From Podospora comata (lineage: Eukaryota; Ascomycota; Sordariomycetes; Sordariales; Podosporaceae), in contig CP071495.1 of assembly GCA_017354895.1 (NCBI GenBank), positions 3,765,001 to 3,829,000 of the forward strand: a DNA stretch of 64,000 nucleotides, given 5' to 3'. Position 1 is the stretch's first letter. Every line of letters starts with the position of its first letter. The notes under the pieces are model-generated. The model ran no database searches, was not told where the DNA came from, and worked only from the letters and a program-made list of their open reading frames with translations. Both the position numbers and the translations under genes were made by a program. Positions 45,257 through 57,012 of the stretch are shown piece by piece.

Positions 45257-48200
45257 TTTGGTTGAGGTGTTTAAGTCGAGAAGACTGAAGGTTTTGGCTG
45301 GAGGCTGAGAAGAGTGAGGTTGGGGTGAAGACTGATGAGGAGGTGAGGGTGGAGAGAAGAAGATGAATTTGATGGGGAGGAGTCGGGGTTTATAACTCTG
45401 TTGAATTTACTATGGACATGGCAATTTGCGAGGTTGGCACCCGACTCTGATGTCTCGCAGCTCGCCATATCGCCCATGATCAGGGGTTAGATCTCTAAAA
45501 GGTCACAACATTCGAGGATCGGGCGGTCAGCAGAAGGCTTCCCAGTCTCAAAAGACAACATCAGGGTTCCAAGATCACATTCTGCTCTGTGCCATGCATG
45601 ACCATCTTACCCGCCGGAGAACAAAAACGAGAACAAAAACTCCGATCCCTGGTCAATGAGACAGCTAGGTAAGGATAGCTGATAGGCAGATATACGAAGT
45701 GATGCTGCTTGGGATAGCCCTATGCGATCATGTTTCCCCCGGACCCAGCTACAACTCCAGCAGAGGTTGATCGAGACGGACCCCGAAGTGGGATGCCATT
45801 ACCCAGCTTGGCAGTAGTTAGATAATACCGTCGGAGAGATGGATAGCAGCTAACATCATAGGCGAGCTCCTTCCGCAACGACATGCTCCCCCTAGCCCCC
45901 TGCCAATCACCTAAGCGAGAAAAGGTTCCACAGAACATGCCATCAGACACAGGAGATCTAGAATGACAACGGCTGCCACCTAATGCTTGGCAGGGCAAGC
46001 GGCTTACTACCAAGCCGGTTAATACCCTGCAAGTGCTCCTTCAGCCCAGCCTCAGTCTTGGCTACCACCCTTCAGCCCTGTGGCGGATCACGCATCCCCC
46101 TGTTGACCTGAAGGCAACATGATTTTGTTCGGTTTGACGGGGCGGCTCTCCGGCTAGGGCGACAGGTCGGTGAGAGAACTGAGAATGGGATGTGAACTTT
46201 CGGTTGTGTCTTTGCTCGGTGCTCGAGTTGAAGCAAGTACACCATGCAAGGACGTGCTTTGCTGAGACTCCCAAATCCAAAAACCATCAAGTTAGACCGA
46301 CGTTGGCGATTGTCGGAAGATACCTACAAGTCTAGACCTGGTATCTGGAAGCCATGACTAGCAGTGTTAGATTGCAGGCAATAAACAACCTTTAGTGAAT
46401 CGTGATCTTGGCCCGCTATGCCTTCAACAAAAAGAAAAGAACGATATAGGCTATAGTATGTCAGTTAAAAAACACCTTGCCCTTGCAAGACAGTGCATAT
46501 GCATCATCTGTGCGAGGAGCGTTCATCCGGGATAAGTTCCAGAGATAGATGCACGCCCTACAGGTAGCTACAGCCTTTCTTGACTACGATATCGTTTTCG
46601 TACTTGCCCCTAGCCCCAACCACATGGAAGCCCCGGACGACGCAACTCGATGTGGTGATGCTTCCTAAGCTTTTGCAGCTTACCAAGGGATTCATATAAG
46701 CCTGGAATTTCAACTTATTTCGTAGACGCGATCTACCTCTTCCATGCTAAAAGATGTGATTATGAGGCTTGATTGTCTAACTAGAGTACTTGACACAGAT
46801 GGGGTGATGGCTGAATATATGCTCAGTGACCTCCTGACCCCCCTGATTACCCCTGAGACCCAGGTACCTTTACATAGCTGTCAAGGGGCCATGAGCCTGT
46901 TCTTCAGCATTCCAAAGTTGACGCTGATGAAAGACAGGTATGATCAAGTCCAGGTTTTGATGTGGGCCGCACAATCTTGACAAAGTTGATAGAGTGTCTT
47001 TCAGTTGTAGTTGGGGCTTCCATGCTTGATAGAAAACATTGAGTAGTAGGAATACCCGGGATGAAAGCCAGGGCAAAAGCCAGGACAACTTGGAGAGCCA
47101 CTGACGTGTATCTGGAAATATGCCATGTGTGTGTTGGAAGTCTCTGAAACCGCAGCATTAAATTTCATTTCGTGGACCCAAACATGTATTCCAAACACCT
47201 TTTGAATATCAACGCCAAAGATGAAAGTTGAATCAAGACTGTTTGACCTGCCATTTACACCTCAGGTATGTCGCCCCCCTGATAGAGGACTGGTGGCTTA
47301 CCAGTCGCTCTCCCTATTGATGACATGGCGTGTGATGCCTTGAAGATATGGCTGCTGTTTGCCCTTTCGCTGTCATGCCCTGGCAATATGGGCGGAGTGT
47401 AACAGGTATTGAACGTCTTCGACTCCCAGCTTGCCCTCACTGGACCCGATGAACCTCACCCTCGACATGGACATGTGCTGACTCCGCATGTTGGCAGACT
47501 TCTGTGAGGCGAGCACCGTGTTCACCGGGTCACGCCTTCCTCCACTCTTGAACGCGTCTGAGATCCTTCGCTGGGGGTTAGGGTATCCAACTGTCAACAA
47601 CCACGCTGCCCCCAGCGACCACATTTTTCCCTGTGGTCCCCCGCTTCCAAAGCAACTTTTTTTCGCTTCCTGACTTGAGCAACAGATTCTTCGCCCTCTT
47701 TCCAGCCCCGCACAACCTACAACCTGCAAAGACCTCCACGAATTCCATCACCAACGGGGCGCAACATGCCCGCGCCATCAATGCCGCACGTTGAGTGTGT
47801 CTTTCGCAATTTGTCACAATATTCTGACCGAGATTTAGCAGTTTCGTCGATGGCCCCAAATAGCAAAAGAGCGACCACACTTTTGGGCCCGACCGCGCGA
47901 CCGATTTCTCCTCCACGACAGAGTCCGCGAAGCTCGAAGCTGTGTCTCTCCGGAGCACCGCCTCAAGAAACCAGCGACTCCCTCCCCCACGACAATAACC
48001 CGCGCCTCCGCCAGGCCTCAAGCACACCATCAGCCCGCCAACAAACAGGTATGCCAGCCGCAGTGCGATATTTCATGTGCGACTCTGGGGGATGGTATGA
48101 CAACCGGCCGCCGACAGAATAGCCCAGGTTCGCTCACGAGACTTTGGGTGGTCATGGAGCCTGTAATAATCCCTTGGACCCCACGTGCGCCTCGTGATTC

Positions 48201-49172
48201 CAGTCCTGTCTGGCTCTTGTCCCACGTGGGTAAGCTCAAGGGGCCCATTGGGAAACATCGTGCCCACTGGTGACCTGAGACGGACATGTCAAGCGGAGGA
48301 AATGGGAAGTTGGTTTGGAGAAGGGCGGGGAGTGATCGACCGGGGGGGATTTTCATCGTGGCATACTGGTTCATGAAGATGTCTTTGACGCTGACATGTG
48401 CTAACACTGCGGCAATCTTTTTAGGCCTCGTTGATCTTTCTCCCAACAACAGTGACAAGAGAGAGCTGAATCCACCGCGTTGTTATGTTGACATGACTAA
48501 GGCACTAAGGTGGGCACAAGTACCATGCAACGGAGCAAAGCTCGTATTACCGGTTAACTTGACAAGTATTTGTTTTAGAGTCAACCAACATTTCCTCGTA
48601 GGTCAAAAGCATCTTGGCGTGACACGAATCATGGGCTGGCTCGATGGATGTCGTATTGCACAAGTCTCTGGAGACGGAGAGAAACCCTTGCTACATTGCT
48701 GAACGTGTATATATGTTGGAAAGTTTTACCCATGATTCCGATGGTCATGGCCATCAATTGGATGACAACCTCGCCAGACTTTCTAAATCCCCGCTCCTGC
48801 GGCTCTCCCGAGCAACGATAGTTGTTGCAAGCCCCTGAGAATGAAAGACGTATTCCGATCCCGTTTCTCTTCTCTATACCGATTGTTCGTGATGAACTTT
48901 GCTACCTTGGTTGTTACGACGCGGCAGTTATTCGTGACCAGATTGTAGTAGTCACCAAACTCGTTCACTGGGTACCATTCAATCAGCCAAGCTCCTTGTA
49001 TGGGGATGAATACAGGATGTTCTTCTGGATTCAAATGGCTAGTTGGGGCGTGATGTACTTACTCACAGACTCAATATATTCAACCGGCGCTTTTGTTCAA
49101 CCAATCCACTCATAGGTGTTGCCATATTCCATCTGAACTCAAGACCACGTACAAACTAGCTGGGACACCAAA
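45257..49172. other. Long interval without supported genes
   Basis: The first 250 bp are promoter and 5' UTR of the Hce2-type gene. Beyond this I find only short, overlapping frames on both strands without splice structure or family likeness. The 47450-48130 part is GC-richer and open in several frames, but no model is convincing. Confidence 0.4.
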
Positions 49173-49990
49173 ATGGCCTCCGAAGACTCGTTCCCAAGCG
49201 ATAAATGCAAGGTAAGCTTTCCCGCCTCCACACGGTACCTGGACCAATACTCTTATCGTTCACAGACGCTTCACAAAGACGCTTTTCGCTGCGAGCAGCC
49301 GCCAGCGCCCGAGTCTCCATGGTGTCATAGGCACCAAAGGCAGAAGGATGTCATCTACGGGTTGATTTAATAGCACAAGGGGTAGGTTAATACTTACGAC
49401 TACCTTAAGATCTCGCCTTTTAATAATCCCGCGCATGCTGTCGAGGTACTTACCTTCTATAACCAAGTTATTGCGTTAAGGATCCTTACCTCTATCTGCT
49501 TCTTCACTTCGGCTGAGGGAATTGATCGTGACCACAATATATGGCTTACCCATCTGGGACGCGGAAGGGACAGCGCTATGTTTGCAGCTAGGAAGTATCG
49601 TCTGGAAGGCCTCTCCGTCGATCTGGAACCTTAAATCTCATTGCGTGAGTGGGTTCAGCGCCTTAGACAGCAGCATAATCTTCTCGAGGATCCAGATCGG
49701 TAAGGACCATTTGTGATCCATAATCCTGTTTAGTTTTGATATAGTCACTATTTTGGCCTCCAGGAACCGTGAAGATGCAATCCAATGGGAGTGTCAATGG
49801 GTGGAAGATGGTCAACGAAGCCCGTTTCCTTGGTAGTTGGATCAAGTACGAATACCACGTTACGGTGAAGCCCACCCTTCGTCGTGTTCTCCGGTCTATG
49901 GGTACTTGCTTCAAGCGCGAGAAAATAATAGAGGGTTGGCACGAGGCAGTGGAAGGGGATCGGGGAGAGACAAAAGAAGGGGATTGGTAG
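49173..49990 (+). pseudogene. Degraded gene with Cys/His motif, interrupted only by TAA/TAG
   Basis: ATG 49173 opens MASEDSFPSDKCK. A 51-bp GTAAGC...CACAG intron (about 49212-49262) then leads in frame to TLHKDAFRCEQPPAP and WCHRHQRQKD, a C-x-n-C...C-x2-H zinc-type motif. The same frame continues for over 350 bp with coding character (NNPAHAVEVLTFYNQVIALR, LTHLGRGRDSAMFAARKYRL, LREWVQRLRQQHNLL). It is broken by TAA, TAG, TAG and TAA, all one C-to-T step from Gln codons. A possible second intron lies near 49699-49763, followed by NREDAIQWECQWVEDG. The family is not recognised; RIP-type inactivation is inferred. Confidence 0.45.
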
Positions 49991-50986
49991 CGAGACTTGG
50001 ACGCGTGAGTTAGGTACAAAGAAGAGCAGGACAGGCAAAGCACAAGGAGAGCACTCTCACTTCACAGAGCTATTCTAGTCTGGTAATACGTAACTTCAGG
50101 TGGTTTCTGCCTTTCAGTCCAGCCAGCTCTTTAGCTAAATCCAAAAGTCAAACCCAACATGCTTTTATTCAGCGCCGCTGTGCTGTTTGTGCCTGTGCTT
50201 TCCACTATATCTGTATGATCTGGTGGATGGATTCATTGTCCCTCATTATGGCCCCCTTAACCCCTGAATTGGCTTGGCACAGATATGAGGACCCTAACCC
50301 TTGAGACAAGAAACTGCAAGCAGTGCAGGGTATAACGGCTCCATTATGTGGTTGTGATGTTTGATATCTACTCATTTAAAATGGTTTTCAAAGTCAATTG
50401 GGATTTCCCCTTCTGCATGGGAGTGGGTTGGTGACAGCATCCAGCCATGGTGATGCGCTCGGCCGTAACTCCCATCCTTCCTTCCCAGCCGTGTTCTCAT
50501 CCCGTTTTGGGCTCCCCGCCTTCGTCATCGTCTGCAGGGCAGGAGCAGGAGAAGCCACTGCCAGGTGGTCTCAGCCATCCTGATGACGGGCATGATCCAC
50601 CCATTCCAACAGTTGGGGAGCACAACAAAGAAATGCCTGAGAAGGCGTCGGTAACTGGGCAAACCGGTGAAGTAATCTCCCCATACTATTGAGTCGTCCC
50701 AACTGAGAATGATAAGACTCGCTCCACAGTGCTCCGGACCGGTGGCTCTAGCACGACTTCCTGAAATCCTCGGCCAATCTAAGCAGCTCTGACATCAGGA
50801 GCTACTTCATGTTGCTCCGCTGCGGGCCCGGATGCGGATACTCAGAACTTTCATGAGGCCGCAGAGGCTCTTCAAGTGTGAGCACTTAAAGTCGTCTTGT
50901 CTTGAACTGAGAAGGGTTGTTTTCCCATCAACACACATCACCCAGAACCACAACAAGTAAATCACACCAAACAACAGTCGCATCTC
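49991..50986. other. Intergenic
   Basis: No supported gene. The final 150 bp are the likely promoter and leader of the crystallin-like gene. Confidence 0.45.
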
Positions 50987-52032
50987 ATGATCTCTTCTAA
51001 GATCGTCTCCTTCCTCGCCGCCGCCCTCGGCGCTGGCTCTGCCCTTGCTTCAGCTATCCCCGCTCTCGAGAAGAGACAGCGTGCTCCTGGCGCCAGCATC
51101 ACCTACTACAAGGATGAGAATTTCCAGGGCGACAAGCAGTTCTTTGACAAAGACCGCAAGGATATGCAGTGTTGTACGTATCTCCTTCTTCTCCGCAACT
51201 CCCTTCCTCGGAGTCTTGACTGACGATGAGTTTCTGCAATAGACAACCTTCCCAGTGACTGGCAAAACACCATCAGCTCCTACACCAACCACAATCAGGT
51301 GGACTGGTGCTGTAGATGGTGGACGTAGGTAATCGCGGTAACTTCTTGGGGATAACTACGGTTTCTGAGTTGTTGCAGTGAGCTCGACTGTCCCCAGAAG
51401 TCGGAGCCCCTGAGCACCCAGACGGCCGACGCGCTGGGCGCCGGCAAGTGGAATGATGCAATCAAGTCGTATCGATGCGAAGCCAACGCCGAAGACTTTT
51501 ACTACAACCCTCGTCCCGTGGCGGAGCGTGATGCCGAGCCTGCCCTGCCTGAGCTGGAGGTGAAGGCTCAGGACAACGAGGGCTATGGCAGCGTCACCTT
51601 CTGCAAGGACCCCCTGTTTCAGGGCGAATGTTCCAGCTTTGGTCCCGTTGACAAGACTCTGCCTCTCGGCTACTGTGGTGAGTGGTACGCCTTTGTGCCT
51701 GTAACTTTGAAATGCTAACACATGTGCCCAAAGTCAACTTTGCCGATGAGTGGAAGGATGCCATCGATTCGTTCAGAAACGATGATAACAGCACCTGCTG
51801 CTCCTGGTTCACGTCCGTAATACGAATCATCTTTGCTGATCAGCACCAGTTTCCTATTATTGTCAGCTAATCATCTTGTCTTAGTGGGCCCGACTGTGAT
51901 GACAACCGTTTCCAGGCCACAGTTGCCACCAACATTACCGACACATACTTCCACGACCGCATCAAGGCAATCACATGCTGGGATGTCGCGGATACCGTGA
52001 GTTGCATGCGTGATGACTCGCCTGCCAAATAG
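50987..52032 (+). CDS. Secreted protein with two beta/gamma-crystallin-like domains
   Basis: Exons: 50987-51173, 51243-51324, 51379-51677, 51734-51812, 51885-52032; all phases agree, 264 residues. The N-terminus is a signal peptide (FLAAALGAGSALASA) followed by a dibasic EKR site. Domain 1 contains ITYYKDENFQGDKQFFD and NLPSDWQNTISSYTN. Domain 2 contains SVTFCKDPLFQGECSSFG and FADEWKDAIDSFRND. Both show the Y/F-x-x-x-x-F/Y-x-G plus later Ser pattern of the beta/gamma-crystallin or peptidase-inhibitor I36 type, with Cys pairs that suggest disulfides. Each domain is followed by a CCRWWT/CCSWFT box and a D-C segment, so the protein looks like an internal duplication. Role unknown; Ca-binding or wall-associated functions are possible. 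Confidence 0.82.
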
Positions 52033-52979
52033 GCTACCGCGGCATTGGAGAGATTGAAGGGTGCACCCAGCGGGACATGAGGTGATGGAAGGGTCTCGTA
52101 CGGGGACGATAATATCAATCACATGAGGTGGCGTTGAGACTAGGATCTAGATACTCTACCAGAGGTAGGGAGCTATCTAGACAGGGAATCGTAACCAATT
52201 CGAGATGTCCAATGTCTGTCCACACTTGTTCTTAAGCATCGCAAATAGAGGCACAGCATGCTTATTTTCCATGTGGTGGTTGGCGCTTGCATTCCGGTTG
52301 GTTTCTTTTCACGCGGGGCTGTTGTTGGCCCCTGAAGATGACAACTGCGCCTCACCGGTGCAGCAACCGGGCCGCCAGAACCCCCGCTGGTTGTTGGGAT
52401 GATTTCAGATGCGGCGGGTTTCAAACGGGGGTACTTGTTTCAAACCAAGTACCGGCCTGGGCCCGACAAATGCAAATGGACTTTTGTTCACTGACGTAAA
52501 GGTCGTGTTGTGGTCTTTCTCGTCGGAGGACAAAAGCACTCTGACAGACGACCGGTCCATCACCTGCTGCCCACTTCAAGGTCACCCAGCCGGTTTTCAT
52601 TGCCAGTGCACAAACGAGTATTAGCAGATTTGCGTGCTCTGCATGGCTTGCACTAACAGGCTCCCAGCCAGAAGCCTCTGCTGTCCCGTTTCAGACCTCA
52701 CGACCCCAGACTGCCGAAAGATGGCCACGATCATTCACACCTATTCAGCCATGCCCATCTTGGATCATGGGGACCACGATGGAGTCACCCTTGTGACATC
52801 GATTTTAACCACTGTCAATATTCCCATATAAACAAACGGGCCTCCTTCCCCAGACTGATCGACGCACATCTCGAAACAAAGCAGATCAGGAAAAATACTA
52901 GAACATCATCAAGTATTTTGCCCTGTTATTCCCTTCGTTATTAACCCACAAACATCCTCGACTCGCATTCAACAGTATC
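52033..52979. other. Intergenic
   Basis: No supported gene; includes the C/A-rich 5' leader of the gene at 52980. Confidence 0.45.
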
Positions 52980-54158
52980 ATGGACGTCGAGTTCAAGCCC
53001 AACAACAACTCCATCACCAGCGAATCTGCCCCACTGATCGAGCCTGTCGATAGCGCCAGTGACCAGGACTTGTTCATGGTTCCCTTGAAAAGACCTTCTC
53101 CCAAGTTGCCGTCGTCTCGGTACAGAAACGTCCGCCCTCGCTCGCCTACGCGCCCTCCAGCCACTCTCAAAAGAACGCCCCAACTACCCACGGAGGAGCA
53201 GATTAATCAACTCATCGCCATGGCTTATCAAAGTCCACCTCTGTCAGAACGTGCCGGTGATAAGATGGACGCCATGGTCAAAACACCACCAACAACAATG
53301 TTTGGATCGCCCATGATGTCCCCAGAACAGAACCAGGGACCATCTCTCTCCATGGTTTACCACAGTCCCCCCATGTCGAGCCGAAACATCAACGACAACC
53401 TCAACAGCACCGGTGCCAACTCCACTCCCGCCATCGGCGGTATTTTGTCACCCAACCCGAGTGATGACAACCACCACCCGGGAAAGTCATCCCCCAACAT
53501 GGCCTCCACGACAAACGACAACCCAACCACCGCCCGCAACACCTCCCGTTCTGCCTCCCCCCAGCAGTCCACCAAAGCATCCTCTGTATACGACGCCCCC
53601 AACGACAAGAAGGAAGCCCAACCAACCACCACGACTCAACTCCCCCCTCCCATCCCACCCCTCTCCGCCTCCCGTCCCGCCCCCTCGAGGCCTTACAACC
53701 TCTCCCTAACCAAAGCCAACCTCGGCCTCGCCCTCCAACTCAACCCAACCCAAGACAGCAACCTCCTGGCCCCACCCATCGACCCAAATTGGGCATTAAA
53801 CCCTGACTCTCCCATGGAGCGAGCCTCCCAGATGCGAGCCACCCCCGACAGTGCCTATGACAGAGCCAGACAGATGGAGATTAGGCGCTCGGAGTGGAAG
53901 CACATCGTTTATCGGTTTCCTGTGAAAGGGTCGGGGCACTGGGTGATTGATTGTGACTTGACGGAGAGCAGCCACGCCAGGCTGAGCGATGTCGCGGGAC
54001 GGAGCTCGGAGGGGTTTGAGTGGAATGGGGATTATGAGCTGGCGAACATTTATAGGGTGCTGGCGCAGGCGCATAGGAAGGTGGGAGAGGAGATGAGGAT
54101 GGAGAGGATTGGAGAGAGGAAGAAGGGTGTTACTGTGCAGACGGCTGTGGCGGCTTGA
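52980..54158 (+). CDS. Intrinsically disordered hypothetical protein, 392 residues
   Basis: Single-exon gene with an A at -3 (ATCATGG context). Residues 1-280 are low-complexity (Pro, Ser, Thr, Asn) with repeated AYQSPPLS / VYHSPPMS motifs. Residues 290-380 look folded: RRSEWKHIVYRFPVKGSG, WVIDCDLTES and NIYRVLAQAHRKVGEEM. No signal peptide or membrane segment. Family not recognised. The coding strand changes from C-rich to G-rich at about 53870, where the folded part begins. Confidence 0.7.
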   Translation: MDVEFKPNNNSITSESAPLIEPVDSASDQDLFMVPLKRPSPKLPSSRYRNVRPRSPTRPPATLKRTPQLPTEEQINQLIAMAYQSPPLSERAGDKMDAMVKTPPTTMFGSPMMSPEQNQGPSLSMVYHSPPMSSRNINDNLNSTGANSTPAIGGILSPNPSDDNHHPGKSSPNMASTTNDNPTTARNTSRSASPQQSTKASSVYDAPNDKKEAQPTTTTQLPPPIPPLSASRPAPSRPYNLSLTKANLGLALQLNPTQDSNLLAPPIDPNWALNPDSPMERASQMRATPDSAYDRARQMEIRRSEWKHIVYRFPVKGSGHWVIDCDLTESSHARLSDVAGRSSEGFEWNGDYELANIYRVLAQAHRKVGEEMRMERIGERKKGVTVQTAVAA

Positions 54159-54520
54159 AGGGGGAGGTTTCTTTTGATGGGGGCTGATTAGAGCATTGCG
54201 ATGGTGTTGGGTGTTTTGCTATTCATGTTTTGGTAATTTGTAGTTTGGGATGGTTTTGGATTCAGGTGTAATTGGAACGATGGAGGGGAAGCTACATAGG
54301 GTACAATGCTTGGGCTCGGTTGATCTTAAGCAAGAATATCAAGCAAGATGAAAAGTAGTTTTTGAATCACACACGCTGTTGTAACACCGGAATCTGGACA
54401 CTATTCGTCACGTGACTTCTCACCGGTTTATCTGTCCTGAATTAGGTAGAGCTCAGGACTAGCTCATTTTCGGCTCCAGTCTACTCACCTCGCCCAGAGA
54501 CTGTTTAAAGTCTGCTCACC
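54159..54520. other. 3' flank of the disordered-protein gene
   Basis: No gene is seen up to the LTR boundary. Confidence 0.45.
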
Positions 54521-54901
54521 TGTGACGAACCCCTCTACAGAACCTCTGAAAGGGATACTGGTTGAAGGTAACTTCTGACAATTGGTTCGGTGCAGCTAAA
54601 CAGTGCACAACAAGATGTCTCAAATGTAAACACAAGATACCGTGAATACAAGCTGTGATTGCATACTGCGGAACTGTCTATCTACACCAGCCAGTTCCTC
54701 CGTATATATAGACCTCAATCCTCTTAAGTACCTCCGTACCTGGCTCACCTCGATCACCAAGTGAGCCTGGCGAGCCGGCTCACCTCTGCCAAGTGGTGAA
54801 CACCCCACTGTCCTGCAGCCCCGCCGTTGTCTTTCACTTGATTGGCCACCACGGCCTGCTGCAGTCTCCACTCTGCCTTGCTATATGGTTGGTCTGTGAC
54901 A
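54521..54901 (-). mobile_element. LTR, family A copy 3 (minus orientation)
   Basis: On the minus strand it runs from TGTCACAGACC to GGTTCGTCACA. The TATA box and R-U5 are nearly identical to those of the copy at 20444, while U3 differs (GTGAGCCTGGCGAGCC repeats). Confidence 0.8.
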
Positions 54902-55142
54902 AGCTGCTTGTGAAAGTATCTAAGAATATCATTAACTATTACACATCTCTGCGGACGTACAACAGGTTAAAAGTCCCTTTTAAGCTTCTCTAATCAGTAT
55001 TTCGATAATTTCACCACTGTTTTAACTAGTAGTACCGTCCGACAAAGGATTCTATCGTCTCTAATCGTCCTTTTTCGTTACCTTCGTTCTGCTAGCTTTT
55101 AGAGGGTATTTCCAACAGTAGTAAAATCGATAACCGAGTTTA

Positions 55143-55585
55143 TGTCACAGTTAACCCAACAGCAGGCCGCGCCACATGCGGGGCGCAGGACGTCCCCAGC
55201 CCAATCATTAAGGAAGTCAGGGAACAGCCAAGCAGGGTTGGACAAAAGTGCTATGGCGCCAAGGCTCACGAGCACTCTGCAGGATGCAATATGCTAAGGG
55301 TGATCGGAGGCATAGCACGACGAGCACATCGCAGGATGCAATGTGCTAAGGGTGATCGGGGCCGTAGCAGGGCGAGCACCTCAAGGTCCCGAGGTCTATA
55401 TATACGGAGGAACTGGCTGGTGTAGATAGACAGTTCCGCAGTATGCAATCACAGCTTGTATTCACGGTATCTTGTGTTTACATTGAGATATCTTGTTGTG
55501 CACTGTTTAGCCGCACCGAACCAATCATCAGAAGCAGCCTTCAACCAGTATCCCTTTCAGAGGTTCTGTACAGGGGTTCGTCACA
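55143..55585 (+). mobile_element. LTR, family A copy 4 (plus orientation)
   Basis: Starts TGTCACAGTTAACC and ends GGTTCGTCACA (443 bp), with the TATA box at about 55396. U3 contains two 52-bp direct repeats plus a partial third. It lies next to, and in the opposite orientation to, the Gag remnant. Confidence 0.8.
55270..55388. repeat. 52-bp direct repeats in the LTR U3
   Basis: Units start at 55270 and 55322 (GAGCAC..GCAGGATGCAAT..GCTAAGGGTGATCGG), with a partial third at 55374. The spacing is exactly 52 bp. Their position just upstream of the TATA box is that of U3 enhancer repeats. Confidence 0.8.
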
Positions 55586-55740
55586 CAGCTCCGGAGAGCA
55601 AAAGCCCTCCTTATCCTTCACCAATAAGTAGGCCTCAGGGCCGAAGCCCTGAAGCAACCTGCTTGAATAATCCGCCGGGAGCAATACCTCCCACATTTTT
55701 CGTTGTAGCTGACTGCTACGATCTCTATAACCTTTACCCC

Positions 55741-56517
55741 TTACGATATGGTTGCTACTGCAGCCTCCTTCTTCCACTTAAGTTGCTTGGGTGCCCGACA
55801 GTCCTTCTTAAAGTGTCCTGTCTTCCCACAGTTAAAACACTTGAGGTTGTTCCTGGCCTGGCCCCAGCCCTGAGGCCTGTGTTGCTGAAAAGCGTCGACC
55901 TCTATAGGACCTGCGTGGGTAGTGCTGGAGTAGCTAGTACTGGGGTATTGCCGTTTGCACTTATCGTTGGAACGGTTGTTGCCGTAGTGACCCCGCGTAT
56001 TGCCTCTCTTCTCCGTGCGACGCTGGAACTGCCTATCGTCGATACGTATGGCCATGGCGATATACTTGTCGATAGTGTCGGGTCTCGACTTCATACATAA
56101 CTCATCCTTTACTTCTTCCTTGAGGCCGTTGTAGAAAAACTGCATCAACCCCGCATCGTTGATTTTGCTGCGTAGGCTGTCGATCTTGAACGCAGCCGCG
56201 TAGTCGGCTGCTGAGCGTGTCTGGCGCAGGCTTGCGAGATTCTCCTGCGCACGCCTTGGCTCATCGTACTCTCCAAACACTTCCTTCAGTCTGCTGGCTG
56301 CGAACAGCACCTTGGACTCCTCCGGGAACTTTGCCACCTGTCTCGGGCCTGGGTGGATCGCAGTGATCTGATCCTCGGTCTGCTCGGTCCGGCCCTCGAG
56401 CTCTCGAATGCGTGCGATAAGCTGCTCGAAGGTGGAGCTTTCCGATGCGGTGGTATGTCCCGTGGTGGGCGGCGTAGCAGTAACGCCTTCCATCTGAACG
56501 TTCATGTGGTCGGCCAT
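55741..56517 (-). mobile_element. LTR-retrotransposon Gag remnant with CCHC zinc knuckle
   Basis: A 258-residue open frame on the minus strand. It has a retrotransposon Gag core (FAASRLKEVFGE, QTRSAADYAAAFKIDSLRS, FYNGLKEEVKDEL) and a zinc knuckle CFNCGKTGHFKKDC. The start ATG 56517 lies about 60 bp after the end of the adjacent minus-oriented LTR, as expected for a Ty3/Gypsy-type element. No protease, reverse transcriptase or integrase follows. The element is cut off near the opposite-facing LTR at 55585. Confidence 0.85.
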
Positions 56518-56575
56518 GGTGGTGGTAAGGTAGCATTCAACTTATCCATGACAGAGTTAAAGTGAATATACAACA

Positions 56576-57012
56576 TATGACGAACCCCTATCCTAAACCT
56601 CTGAAAGGGATAGTAGTCGAAGGAGCTTCAGAACAATCCTGGTTCGGTACAGCTAAACAGTGTACAACAATAGCCTGTCTCAATCACAATAATCAAGATA
56701 CCAACTGTGACAAGGGCTGCATATCAGGGTTTGGAACCGTGGTTCAATTCAGCTAATAATCTTCAATGGCCTCGAAGAGCTTGATGAAGAAGAAGATTTA
56801 GGAATACAAATAGGTCCAGAGGACGCGTCTTTATCCATCATCAAGTGGTCCGTACCCTCAGGCCACTGCCAAGGCCTTTAATATAACCAGTTGACCAATA
56901 CCTTTCCTTTGATAGCCGCGAGGCCCTTAATTGCCTGCCTCACTTCCAACCACTGGCTCACGGCGTGCAGGTAGATTGCAGTTGGGTCGTGGTGTGGTGT
57001 CACGGCTTGACA
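56576..57012 (-). mobile_element. LTR, family A copy 5 (minus orientation), 5' LTR of the Gag element
   Basis: Its U5 end (GGGGTTCGTCATA on the minus strand) abuts the Gag leader. The R-U5 half matches the family; the TATA part is changed. The outer boundary near 57012 (CTTGACA) is approximate. Confidence 0.6.

Noticed and set aside
47578-48130. Overlapping frames of 118-150 codons on both strands
   Set aside because: No splice logic, no conserved motif and biased composition; not enough to call a gene.
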